Notes under the pieces: model-generated
The model's database searches: none
Seen by the model: only the letters and a program-made list of their open reading frames with translations
Told to the model about the DNA's origin: nothing
Part shown: positions 16,581 to 25,151 of the stretch, in pieces
How the letters are laid out: each line of letters opens with the position of its first letter
Position numbering within the stretch: the stretch's first letter is position 1
Source: Roseomonas elaeocarpi
GTDB taxonomy: Bacteria; Pseudomonadota; Alphaproteobacteria; Acetobacterales; Acetobacteraceae
DNA: 64,000 nucleotides
Assembly (NCBI RefSeq): GCF_042433915.1
Contig: NZ_JBHLUN010000005.1
Location: 124,001 to 188,000 of the forward strand
Direction of reading: 5' to 3'
Translations under genes and position numbers: made by a program

Positions 16581-18754
16581 TGTCTGAACTTCTGCTCGAA
16601 CTCTTCTCCGAGGAAATCCCGGCGCGCATGCAGGCGCGCGGTGCGGAGGATCTCGCGCGCCTGCTGACCGAGGCGCTGAAGCCGGCCGGTCTCGTTCCCG
16701 CCAACCTCCGCACCTTTCACGGCCCCCGCCGCATCGCGCTGGCGGCCGAGATCCCGGCCGCGACGGCGCCCGTGTCCGAGGAGCGCCGTGGCCCCCGCGC
16801 CGACGCCACCGGCCCGGCGCTGGAAGGCTTCCTCCGTTCCACCGGCCTCACCCGCGACCAGCTGGAGGAGCGCGAGGTCAAGGGCGCGTCCTACCTTTAC
16901 GCGGTGATCCGCCGCGAAGGGCGTGCTTCGTCGGACGTGCTGGCGGAGGTCATTCCCGCGCTGATCCGCCGCTTCCCCTGGCCGAAATCGATGCGCTGGG
17001 GCGGCACCTCCACGATGACCTGGGTGCGGCCGCTCAAGCGCATCCTTTGCGTCCTCGACGGTGAGGTCGTGCCCTTCGACCTGCGCCAGGGCGAGGATGA
17101 CGGCCATGGCCTCACCTCCGCCGACCAGACGGAGGGGCACCGCCTCCTGGCACCTGGCGCCTTCGCGGCGCGCACGGTGTCGGAATGGGAGGCCGGGCTG
17201 CGTGCCCGCAAGGTCATCCCCGAAGCCGCCGAGCGCGAGGCCGCGATCGAGAGCGGTGTCGCCAGGCTGGCCGCCGCGCAGCAGCTCGAGGTCGTGCCCG
17301 ACCGCGGGTTGCTGACCGAGGTCGCGGGGCTGGTGGAATGGCCGGTGCCGCTGATCGGCCGCATCGACGACAACTTCATGGACCTGCCGCCCGAGGTGAT
17401 GCGCACCACCATGCGCGTGAACCAGCGCTACTTCGCGCTGCGTCACCCGGACGGTCGCGCCGCCAACCGCTTCGCCCTGGTGGCCAATATCGAGGCCACC
17501 GACGGCGGCGCCACCGTGGTCGCCGGCAATGAGCGCGTGCTGCGCGCCCGCCTGTCGGATGCCCGCTTCTTCTGGGATGGCGACCGGCAGTCGCCGCTGG
17601 AATCCCGCCTGCCGCGCCTCGACAGCGTGGTGTTCCACGCCAAGCTCGGCACCCAGGGCGAGCGCGTCGCGCGGCTGGAACGCCTCGCGCGGATCCTGGC
17701 GCCGATGGTGGGGGCGGACCGTGACCTCGCCGCGCGCGCCGGCCGGCTGGCCAAGGCCGACCTCGCCACCGGCATGGTGGGCGAGTTCCCCGAGCTCCAG
17801 GGCCTGATGGGCCGCTACTACGCGCTGCACGATGGCGAGGCGCCCGAGGTGGCCGAGGCGATCGGCGCGCATTACCGCCCGCTCGGCCCGGGCGACGAGG
17901 TCCCGCGCGAGCCGGTGGCGGTCGCGGTGGCGCTGGCCGACAAGCTTGACCAGCTGGTGGGTTTCTTCGCGGCGGATGAGCGCCCGACCGGCTCGGGCGA
18001 CCCCTACGCGCTGCGCCGCGCGGCGCTGGGCGTGATCCGCATCATCCGCGAGAACGGCCTGCGCCTGCGCCTGATCGACGTGATTGCGGAGGCCTTCTTC
18101 GGCTACGCCGCTGCCCAGGGCACCACGGCCGAGCCGGAGTTCGGCATGGCGGTGGCGACCGAGAAGCGCAATGCCGGCTTCCAGCCTTCCTCGACCTCCC
18201 GCCATCCGCCGATGGTGGAGGCCTTCGCCGCCGGCCTGCTCGACTTCCTGAACGAGCGCCTGCGCGTGCAGCTGCGCTCCGAGGGCGCGCGGCACGACGT
18301 CCTCGCCGCCGCGGCCGGGTCGCAGGGGGGCGACGACGACCTGAATCGGCTTCTCGCCCGGGCCGACGCGCTGCGCGACTTCCTGGCAACCCCGGAGGGC
18401 ACGGACCTGCTCGCCGCCTATCGCCGCGCCGCCAACATCCTGCGCATCGAGGAAAAGAAGGACGGCCCGCATCAGGCGCAGGTCGAGCGCATGCTGCTGC
18501 TCCTGCCCGAGGAGCGCGCGCTGGCCGAAGCCCTGCAGGCGGCGTCGCCCGCGGTGCGGGAGGGTTTGGAATCCGAACGCTTCGCGCGGGCTATGAACGT
18601 GCTCGCGACCTTGCGCGGACCGGTGGACGCGTTTTTCGATAAAGTCGTGGTGAACGACCCCGATCCTGCGCTGCGGCGCAACAGGCTCGGCTTGCTCAAG
18701 ACACTCCGCGCGGCGATGGATCGCGCCGCGGACTTCCAACGAATCGAAGCTTAA
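16580..18754 (+). CDS. glyS: Glycyl-tRNA synthetase beta subunit
   Basis: A 724-residue beta subunit of the bacterial tetrameric glycyl-tRNA synthetase, which binds tRNA and is required for aminoacylation. The N-terminus LLLELFSEEIPARMQ and the segment VMRTTMRVNQRYFAL are family hallmarks, with a C-terminal DALR-type anticodon-binding region near DALRDFLATPEGTDLL. The ATG overlaps the stop of the preceding mini-ORF. ppdK follows 12 bp after the stop, a common alphaproteobacterial arrangement suggesting one transcript. Confidence 0.96.
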   Translation: MSELLLELFSEEIPARMQARGAEDLARLLTEALKPAGLVPANLRTFHGPRRIALAAEIPAATAPVSEERRGPRADATGPALEGFLRSTGLTRDQLEEREVKGASYLYAVIRREGRASSDVLAEVIPALIRRFPWPKSMRWGGTSTMTWVRPLKRILCVLDGEVVPFDLRQGEDDGHGLTSADQTEGHRLLAPGAFAARTVSEWEAGLRARKVIPEAAEREAAIESGVARLAAAQQLEVVPDRGLLTEVAGLVEWPVPLIGRIDDNFMDLPPEVMRTTMRVNQRYFALRHPDGRAANRFALVANIEATDGGATVVAGNERVLRARLSDARFFWDGDRQSPLESRLPRLDSVVFHAKLGTQGERVARLERLARILAPMVGADRDLAARAGRLAKADLATGMVGEFPELQGLMGRYYALHDGEAPEVAEAIGAHYRPLGPGDEVPREPVAVAVALADKLDQLVGFFAADERPTGSGDPYALRRAALGVIRIIRENGLRLRLIDVIAEAFFGYAAAQGTTAEPEFGMAVATEKRNAGFQPSSTSRHPPMVEAFAAGLLDFLNERLRVQLRSEGARHDVLAAAAGSQGGDDDLNRLLARADALRDFLATPEGTDLLAAYRRAANILRIEEKKDGPHQAQVERMLLLLPEERALAEALQAASPAVREGLESERFARAMNVLATLRGPVDAFFDKVVVNDPDPALRRNRLGLLKTLRAAMDRAADFQRIEA

Positions 18755-18766
18755 AGGGACGTGCCT

Positions 18767-21436
18767 ATGACCAAGTGGGTTTACGGTTTCGGCGCCGGTC
18801 GCAACGACGGCAAGGCCGACATGCGCAACCTGCTCGGTGGCAAGGGTGCGAACCTCGCCGAGATGGCGTCGATCGGGCTGCCCGTGCCGCCGGGCTTCAC
18901 CGTGACCACGGAAGTCTGCACCTACTATTACGACAACGGCCGGCAGTACCCGCCCGAGCTGAAGGCCCAGGCCGACGAGGCCCTCGCCCGCATCGAGGAA
19001 GCCGTCGGCGCCAAGTTCGGCGATGCCACGAACCCGTTGCTGGTGTCGGTCCGCTCCGGTGCCCGCGTGTCGATGCCGGGCATGATGGACACCGTGCTCA
19101 ACCTCGGCCTGAACGACGACACGGTGCAGGGCCTGGCCAAGCGTTCGGGCGATGAGCGCTTCGCCTGGGACAGCTACCGCCGCTTCGTGCAGATGTACGG
19201 CTCGGTGGTGCTGGGCGTGGACCATCACCGCTTCGAGGAGATCATCGAGGAAGCCAAGCACAGCTCCGGCGCCGTCGAGGACACCGAGCTGACCGCCGCC
19301 GACTGGCAGAAGGTCGTGGCCGAGTACAAGGCGATGGTGGCGCAGGCCATCGGCAAGCCTTTCCCGCTCGACCCGCAGGACCAGCTCTGGGGCGCGATCG
19401 GCGCCGTGTTCGGCTCCTGGATGAACCCGCGCGCCAACACCTATCGCCGGTTGCACGACATCCCCGCCAGCTGGGGCACCGCCGTGAACGTCCAGGCCAT
19501 GGTGTTCGGCAACATGGGCAATGACTGCGCGACCGGCGTCTGCTTCACGCGCGACCCGTCCACCGGCGAGAACATCTTCTACGGCGAGTACCTGATCAAC
19601 GCCCAGGGCGAGGACGTGGTGGCGGGCATCCGCACGCCGCAGCCCATGGCGAAGGAAAAGGCCAAGCCCGGCGAGCGCAGCATGGAAGAGGCCATGCCGG
19701 AAGCTTATGCCGAGCTCTGCAAGGTGCGTGAGACGCTGGAGCGTCACTACACCGACATGCAGGACATCGAGTTCACCGTGCAGAGCAACAAGCTCTACAT
19801 GCTGCAGACCCGCAACGGGAAGCGCACCGCCGCCGCCTCGCTGAAGGTCGCGGTGGACATGGCCGAGGAAGGTCTGATCGACCGCACCGAGGCGGTGAAG
19901 CGCGTTTCTCCCGGCTCGCTCGACCAGCTGCTGCACCCGACGCTCGATCCCAAGGCGCCGCGCAAGGTGCTGACCAAGGGCCTGCCCGCCTCGCCGGGCG
20001 CTGCCTGCGGCGTGGTCGTGTTCTCGGCCGAAGAGGCCGAGGCGCGCGCCAACAAGGGCGAGGCCGTGGTGCTGGTGCGCATCGAAACCAGCCCCGAGGA
20101 TATCGCCGGCATGCACGCGGCGAAGGGTATCCTGACCACGCGCGGCGGCATGACCAGCCACGCGGCGGTTGTGGCCCGCGGCATGGGCCGTCCCTGCGTC
20201 GCCGGTGCCGGCGGCATCGTGGTGGACTACGCGGCCGGCACGATCTCGGCCGGTGGCCAAGTGGTGCGCGGCGGTGAGACCATCACCCTCGACGGCGCCA
20301 CCGGCGAGGTCTTCCTGGGCGCGGTGCCGATGATCGAGCCGAAGCTTTCGGGCGACTTCGCGACGCTGATGGGCTGGGCCGACGAGGTGCGCCGCCTGAA
20401 GGTGCGCGCCAATGCCGAAACCCCGCTCGACGCCGACACCGCGCGCAAGTTCGGCGCCGAGGGCATCGGGTTGTGCCGCACCGAGCACATGTTCTTCGAC
20501 GCCGACCGCATCGGCTCGGTTCGCCAGATGATCATGAGCGAGACCGAGGGCGGCCGCCGCGCTGCGCTGGAGAAGCTGCTGCCCTTCCAGCGCTCCGACT
20601 TCGTGGAGCTGTTCCGCATCATGGCGGGGCTGCCGGTGACGATCCGCCTCCTTGACCCGCCGCTGCACGAATTCCTCCCCCACAAGGACGAGGAACTGGC
20701 CGAGGTGGCGGAAAGCCTGGGCGCCGACCTCGCCACCATGAAGCGCCGCGCGGCCGACCTGTCGGAAGCCAACCCGATGCTGGGCCATCGCGGCTGCCGC
20801 CTGGGCGTGACCTTCCCCGAGATCTACGAGATGCAGGCGCGCGCCATCTTCGAGGCGGCGCTGGAGATCGCGGAAGAAACCGGCAAGCCGGTGGTCCCTG
20901 AGATCATGATCCCGCTGGTGGGCATGAAGAAGGAGCTGGAGATCACCCGCGCCCAGGTCGACAAGGTCGCCAAGGAGGTCTTCGAGGCCAAGGGCAAGTC
21001 GGTCGAATACCTGGTTGGCACCATGATCGAGCTGCCCCGCGCCGCGCTGACGGCCGACCGGATCGCGGAGAGCGCCGACTTCTTCTCCTTCGGCACCAAC
21101 GACCTGACGCAGACCACCTTTGGTCTTTCGCGCGACGATGCCGGCAAGTTCCTGCCCTACTACGTCGAGAAGGACATCCTGCCGAAGGACCCCTTTGTCT
21201 CGCTCGACGTCGAGGGCGTGGGCGCGCTGGTGGAGATCGCGGCCGAGAAGGGCCGCAAGACCAAGGACAAGCTGAAGCTCGGCATCTGCGGCGAGCACGG
21301 CGGCGACCCGGCCTCGATCCAGTTCTGCGAGACCGCCGGCCTGGATTACGTCAGCTGCTCGCCCTACCGCGTGCCGGTGGCGCGCCTGGCGGCGGCGCAG
21401 GCGGCGCTCTCGGGCGGCAGCGACCGCACCGCCTGA
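18767..21436 (+). CDS. ppdK: Pyruvate, phosphate dikinase
   Basis: Interconverts pyruvate, ATP and phosphate with PEP, AMP and pyrophosphate, serving glycolysis or gluconeogenesis in the cytoplasm. It has 889 residues, as expected. The N-terminal ATP-grasp domain shows LLGGKGANLAEM and SMPGMMDTVLNLG. The phosphocarrier histidine is H465 in GGMTSHAAVVARGMG. The C-terminal PEP/pyruvate barrel has C841 in GICGEHGG. ATG 18767 follows GGGAC at 6-base spacing; the GTG at 18761 is too close to that site. A terminator hairpin follows. Confidence 0.97.
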   Translation: MTKWVYGFGAGRNDGKADMRNLLGGKGANLAEMASIGLPVPPGFTVTTEVCTYYYDNGRQYPPELKAQADEALARIEEAVGAKFGDATNPLLVSVRSGARVSMPGMMDTVLNLGLNDDTVQGLAKRSGDERFAWDSYRRFVQMYGSVVLGVDHHRFEEIIEEAKHSSGAVEDTELTAADWQKVVAEYKAMVAQAIGKPFPLDPQDQLWGAIGAVFGSWMNPRANTYRRLHDIPASWGTAVNVQAMVFGNMGNDCATGVCFTRDPSTGENIFYGEYLINAQGEDVVAGIRTPQPMAKEKAKPGERSMEEAMPEAYAELCKVRETLERHYTDMQDIEFTVQSNKLYMLQTRNGKRTAAASLKVAVDMAEEGLIDRTEAVKRVSPGSLDQLLHPTLDPKAPRKVLTKGLPASPGAACGVVVFSAEEAEARANKGEAVVLVRIETSPEDIAGMHAAKGILTTRGGMTSHAAVVARGMGRPCVAGAGGIVVDYAAGTISAGGQVVRGGETITLDGATGEVFLGAVPMIEPKLSGDFATLMGWADEVRRLKVRANAETPLDADTARKFGAEGIGLCRTEHMFFDADRIGSVRQMIMSETEGGRRAALEKLLPFQRSDFVELFRIMAGLPVTIRLLDPPLHEFLPHKDEELAEVAESLGADLATMKRRAADLSEANPMLGHRGCRLGVTFPEIYEMQARAIFEAALEIAEETGKPVVPEIMIPLVGMKKELEITRAQVDKVAKEVFEAKGKSVEYLVGTMIELPRAALTADRIAESADFFSFGTNDLTQTTFGLSRDDAGKFLPYYVEKDILPKDPFVSLDVEGVGALVEIAAEKGRKTKDKLKLGICGEHGGDPASIQFCETAGLDYVSCSPYRVPVARLAAAQAALSGGSDRTA

Positions 21437-21471
21437 ACCCGCGCAGTTCGTGACGGGAAGGGGCCTGCTCC

Positions 21472-21491
21472 GGAAGGGGCGGGCCCCTTCC
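21472..21491 (+). terminator. Terminator of the glyQ-glyS-ppdK unit
   Basis: An 8-bp perfect stem GGAAGGGG/CCCCTTCC with a 4-base CGGG loop lies 35 bp after the ppdK stop, followed by GCGTTTC. It precedes the convergent exonuclease gene. Confidence 0.6.
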
Positions 21492-21510
21492 GCGTTTCAG
21501 GGCCGCTGCT

Positions 21511-22095
21511 TCAGCCGGCCGGCGCCGAACCCAGCAGCCGCGCGAGCAGCCGGCCGTAGCCGCGCGCATCGTCCAGGGCGCGGTGGTTGTGCGGATACTG
21601 CCCGAGCCATTCGGCCGGGTAGTTTTCCGCCCGGCAGCGATGCGGCGGCCAGCCCAGCCGGCCGGCGGCGAAGGCATGGAGGCAGAGCGGCGCGTCGTGG
21701 AACAGCGGCGCCTCGGCGCGCGGCACCGGCATCACGCGATCGCCGGTGAAGCGGAGGAGGTAGTGGTCGATCCAGGCCGCATCCACCGCCACCGGATGGG
21801 CGGCGAAGACCGGATCACCCGGCAGCGACCGCACCCAACCCGCGAAGCGTCGCATCACCGCCTCCGCCGGCTGCGGGTCGCGCGTCGCGGCGGCCCAGGC
21901 CTCCGGCTCGGTGGCGAACCAGCGCAGCGTGCCCGGGTCCGCGCTGGCCTCGGGGAGGGGTTGCAGCACGGCCTCGAAGCACCCGACCTCCGTGCCGTGC
22001 TCATCCACCGCGGCGGCGCCGATCGAGAGGAGCGAGTTCCGGCCAGGCACGGGCCCGTCGAACTCGGTATCGGTCACCACGTAGATCGGCTGCAC
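21511..22095 (-). CDS. DEDDh 3'-5' exonuclease (DnaQ-like)
   Basis: A 194-residue single-domain exonuclease. Metal-binding motifs are DTEFDG near the N-terminus, a middle AHPVAVDAAWID, and NHRALDDARGYG near the C-terminus, fitting the DEDDh set. Homologues include epsilon-like proofreading domains and oligonucleases; the substrate is not predictable. GTG 22095 is chosen because GAGGAC stands at good spacing before it and the first strand of the fold begins at once. It is probably transcribed with, or just downstream of, ygfZ on the same strand (88 bp gap). Confidence 0.85.
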   Translation of the reverse strand: MQPIYVVTDTEFDGPVPGRNSLLSIGAAAVDEHGTEVGCFEAVLQPLPEASADPGTLRWFATEPEAWAAATRDPQPAEAVMRRFAGWVRSLPGDPVFAAHPVAVDAAWIDHYLLRFTGDRVMPVPRAEAPLFHDAPLCLHAFAAGRLGWPPHRCRAENYPAEWLGQYPHNHRALDDARGYGRLLARLLGSAPAG

Positions 22096-22183
22096 GGCAG
22101 GTCCTCGCTCCGGAAGCTCCCCGCATCGCAGGCCGAAACGAAGAAACCGTGTATGCCGGGTGTCGGCGTCGTGACGCGGCGCG

Positions 22184-23005
22184 TCAGGCTGCCTTTTCGG
22201 GCAAGCGCATCCAGTCGGGCACGTGCGGCCGCAGCACCGCCTCGCCGCAGCGCAGCTCCGCGCCGTCTTCCAGCGCCGCCAGCCGCAGCAGCGCCAGCCC
22301 ATGCGTGCCGAGGCCGGAGCGCATCTCGCCCACCTCCGCCTCGCCACGCAGCACCGGTGCGCCGTGCTGCGGAAGCGGCCCGTCCACCGCCACCGGAACG
22401 AGGCGCCGCTTGACCAGCCCGCGGTAGCGCGTGCGGGCGGTCAGCTCCTGCCCCATGTAGCAGCCCTTGCTCCAGCTCACGCCATGGAGCTCGTCGAAGC
22501 CGGCCTCCAGCAGCACCGACTTCTCGCTTTCCATGTCGCGCGACCCGTCCGGCAGGCCGAGCTCCAGCCGGTGCAGGTCATAGGCCTCGGCCCCGTGCGC
22601 GGCGTGCAGCGGCGCCGGCGCCAGTACCCGCCAGCCCGCTGCCGGCAGGCGCGGGTCGTCGAAGGCGATCCCGCCCGAGGGTGCGGCGCAGCTCCAGCCC
22701 GCATGGACCGCAAATTCCGCCGAAGCATCGCGCAGCGCCACCTTGGAGCGCAGCCGGAAGCGGCCGAGCTTCGCCACCAGGGCTGCGGCCTGTTCCCGCT
22801 CGCAATCGATCAGGAGACGCTCGCCCTCCGCGACCACGAAGAAATCCGCCACCCACTTGCCCTGCGGCGTCAGCAGCGCGGCCCAGACGGCCTTGCCCGC
22901 CGCGGTGGCGGCGACGTCGTTGGACACGAGACCCTGCAGGAAGCTGATCCGGTCATCCCCGGAGAGTTCGACGACGCCGCGATGCGGCAGAAAGGCGATC
23001 GGCAT
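22184..23005 (-). CDS. ygfZ: Folate-dependent Fe-S cluster protein YgfZ/CAF17
   Basis: A 273-residue member of the YgfZ/GcvT-like family, which uses tetrahydrofolate in assembly or repair of certain iron-sulfur enzymes. The diagnostic KGCYMGQE motif is present in SKGCYMGQELTARTRYRG, and the N-terminus ISFLQGLVSNDV matches the GcvT fold. It is divergent from the GT9 gene with 63 bp between starts. Confidence 0.93.
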   Translation of the reverse strand: MPIAFLPHRGVVELSGDDRISFLQGLVSNDVAATAAGKAVWAALLTPQGKWVADFFVVAEGERLLIDCEREQAAALVAKLGRFRLRSKVALRDASAEFAVHAGWSCAAPSGGIAFDDPRLPAAGWRVLAPAPLHAAHGAEAYDLHRLELGLPDGSRDMESEKSVLLEAGFDELHGVSWSKGCYMGQELTARTRYRGLVKRRLVPVAVDGPLPQHGAPVLRGEAEVGEMRSGLGTHGLALLRLAALEDGAELRCGEAVLRPHVPDWMRLPEKAA

Positions 23006-23068
23006 GCATCAGCACTTGGCTCGCCGGGGGCGGCGCTGCAACCGGGATCGTGGTATGGGGCGCCCAAC

Positions 23069-23986
23069 ATGCGCGTCCTCTTCGTGTCCTCCACCCGGAT
23101 CGGCGATGCCGTCCTGTCCACGGGGCTGCTCGATCACCTGCTGCGGCACCATCCGGAGGCCCGCTTCACGGTGGCCTGCGGCCCGGTGGCGGAAGGCGTC
23201 TTCGCCCGTATGCCCCGGCGCGACGAGACGATCGTGCTGCGCAAGCGGGCGCTGTCGCTGCACTGGCTCGACCTTTGGCGCCGTGTGGCGCCGCATCGCT
23301 GGGACCTGGTGGTGGACCTGCGCGGCTCCGGCCTCGCCTGGACGCTGCGGGCCCGGCGGCGCGCGGTGATGCGGGGCGGCCGGCGCGCCGGCCATCGCAT
23401 CGGTCACATCGCGGAAACCTTGGGGGTCACCCCGCCGCCCGCCCCGGTCGCCTGGACCGCCCCGGCCGACGAGGCGCGGGCCGAGGCCATCCTGGGCGCG
23501 CCGCGCCCGTTCCTGGCACTCGGCCCCACCGCGAACTGGTCAGGCAAGGTCTGGCCGGCCGACCGCTTCGTCGCCCTGGCCCGCCGCCTGACCGAAGGGG
23601 CCGGATCGCTGCGCGGCGCGCCGGTGGTGCTGCTCGGCGGCCCCGGCAGTTCGGAGCGGGAGGCCGCGGCGCCGGTGGCCGCGGCGCTGGCCGCGACGCC
23701 GGGCGGGCTGATCGACCTCGTGGGCCAGTTATCCCTGCCGGAAGCGGCCGCGGTGCTCGGCCGGGCAGCCCTCTTCGTGGGCAATGATTCCGGGCTGATG
23801 CACCTGTCGGCCGCCACCGGCGCCCCGACGCTGGGCCTGTTCGGCCCGACGCCGGCCAGCGAGTACGCCCCCGTGGGCCGCGCCGCGCGGGCCGTCGTGG
23901 CGGGCGACGGCAGCATGGCCGGCCTCACTGTGGGGGAGGTGATCGAGGCGGCGCAGGCCCTTCTGCCACAGCGCGTGGCGGCTTGA
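23069..23986 (+). CDS. Glycosyltransferase family 9 (heptosyltransferase-like)
   Basis: A 305-residue GT9 enzyme. N-terminal RIGDAVLSTGLLDHLL and C-terminal VGNDSGLMHLSAATGAPTL are the classical ADP-heptose:LPS heptosyltransferase signatures. It should transfer a sugar from an activated donor to a lipopolysaccharide core or similar acceptor at the cytoplasmic face. ATG 23069 begins the first beta strand. The GT4 gene starts 49 bp downstream and asnB overlaps that, so the three look like one surface-glycan unit. Confidence 0.9.
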   Translation: MRVLFVSSTRIGDAVLSTGLLDHLLRHHPEARFTVACGPVAEGVFARMPRRDETIVLRKRALSLHWLDLWRRVAPHRWDLVVDLRGSGLAWTLRARRRAVMRGGRRAGHRIGHIAETLGVTPPPAPVAWTAPADEARAEAILGAPRPFLALGPTANWSGKVWPADRFVALARRLTEGAGSLRGAPVVLLGGPGSSEREAAAPVAAALAATPGGLIDLVGQLSLPEAAAVLGRAALFVGNDSGLMHLSAATGAPTLGLFGPTPASEYAPVGRAARAVVAGDGSMAGLTVGEVIEAAQALLPQRVAA

Positions 23987-24035
23987 GCCCTCGGCCGCGC
24001 CCGGCCGTGCCCCCCTTGTGCCGGGCGGAGCAGCC

Positions 24036-25151
24036 ATGGCAGGACCACGCGATGCCTGTTGCGCGCCGCTGCCTTTCCGGTCCGACCGCGGCCTCCCGCC
24101 GGGGTTTCGCGTGAAGGTGGCGCAGGTCATGGCCGGCGCGAAGCTGGGCGGGGCCGAAACCTTCTTCGAGCGCCTTTGCGCCGGGCTGCACGCCGCCGGC
24201 GAGGATGTCCTGCCGGTCCTGCGCCGCGAACCCGACCGCGAGACCCGCCTCCGGCAGGCCGGCCTCGCCCCGGTGGCGCTGGGCTTCGGCGGTCCGCTCG
24301 ACCTGCTGACCGGACCGCGCCTAGGCCGGGCGCTGCAACGCTTCGCCCCGGCCGTGACGGTGGCCTGGATGAACCGCGCCGCCCGCTTCACGCCGCGTGG
24401 GTCCTGGACGCTGGTGGGCCGGCTCGGGGGCTATTACGACCTGCGCCATTACCGCCGCTGCGACCACCTGGTCGGCAATACCCGCGACCTGGTGCGCTGG
24501 ATGGTGGCCGAGGGCTGGCCGGCGGAGCGCGCCCACCACGTTCCGAACTTTTCGCCGGACCTTCTCGGTGTCACCCCGGCCGCGCTGCCGCTCCCGCCCG
24601 GTGTGCCGGTCCTGCTGGCCATGGGGCGCCTGCACCGCAACAAGGGCTTCGACACCCTGCTTCGCGCCCTGCCCAGGGTGCCAGGGGCGCAGCTGATCCT
24701 GGCGGGTGAGGGGCCGGAGCGGGCGGCGCTGGAAGCCCTGGCGCGGGAGCTGGGTGTGGCCGATCGCACCCACTTCCTCGGCTGGCGCACGGATGCCGGG
24801 GCGCTGCTCGCCCGGGCGGACGTCTTCGTGTGCTCCTCACGGCATGAGCCGCTGGGAAACATCGTGCTGGAAGCCTTCTCGGCCCGGCGCCCCGTGGTGG
24901 CCTGCGCGTCGCAGGGGCCGCGCGAACTGATCCAGGATGGAGAAAACGGTCTGCTGGTTCCCACCGATGCCCCCGAAGCCCTCGCAGCCGCCCTGTCGCG
25001 CCTGCTCGCGGACCACGCCCTGCGGGAACAACTCGCCGCGGCCGGACGGCGCGCCTTCGAGTGGGAGCACGCCGAGGCGCCGGTGATCGCCCGCTGGCAG
25101 GGTTTTCTGCGCGACGTCGCGCCGGCGGCCGCGATCGGGAGGGCTGGCTGA
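24036..25151 (+). CDS. Glycosyltransferase family 4
   Basis: A 371-residue GT-B enzyme. The donor-binding half contains LLAMGRLHRNKGFDTLL and the EX7E-like region SSRHEPLGNIVLEAFS. A GGAETFFERL segment lies in the acceptor half. ATG 24036 has GGAG 5 bases upstream; a GTG at 24111 starts exactly at the first beta strand and is a real alternative, since residues 1-25 show no family character. The stop overlaps the asnB ATG as TGATG, implying translational coupling. Confidence 0.9.
   Translation: MAGPRDACCAPLPFRSDRGLPPGFRVKVAQVMAGAKLGGAETFFERLCAGLHAAGEDVLPVLRREPDRETRLRQAGLAPVALGFGGPLDLLTGPRLGRALQRFAPAVTVAWMNRAARFTPRGSWTLVGRLGGYYDLRHYRRCDHLVGNTRDLVRWMVAEGWPAERAHHVPNFSPDLLGVTPAALPLPPGVPVLLAMGRLHRNKGFDTLLRALPRVPGAQLILAGEGPERAALEALARELGVADRTHFLGWRTDAGALLARADVFVCSSRHEPLGNIVLEAFSARRPVVACASQGPRELIQDGENGLLVPTDAPEALAAALSRLLADHALREQLAAAGRRAFEWEHAEAPVIARWQGFLRDVAPAAAIGRAG

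Noticed and set aside
16454..21298. A 1614-codon open frame on the minus strand opposite glyQ, glyS and ppdK
   Set aside because: Its translation is rich in His, Arg, Gly and Val with no domain pattern, as expected for the antisense of high-GC3 genes. The plus-strand genes are unmistakable.
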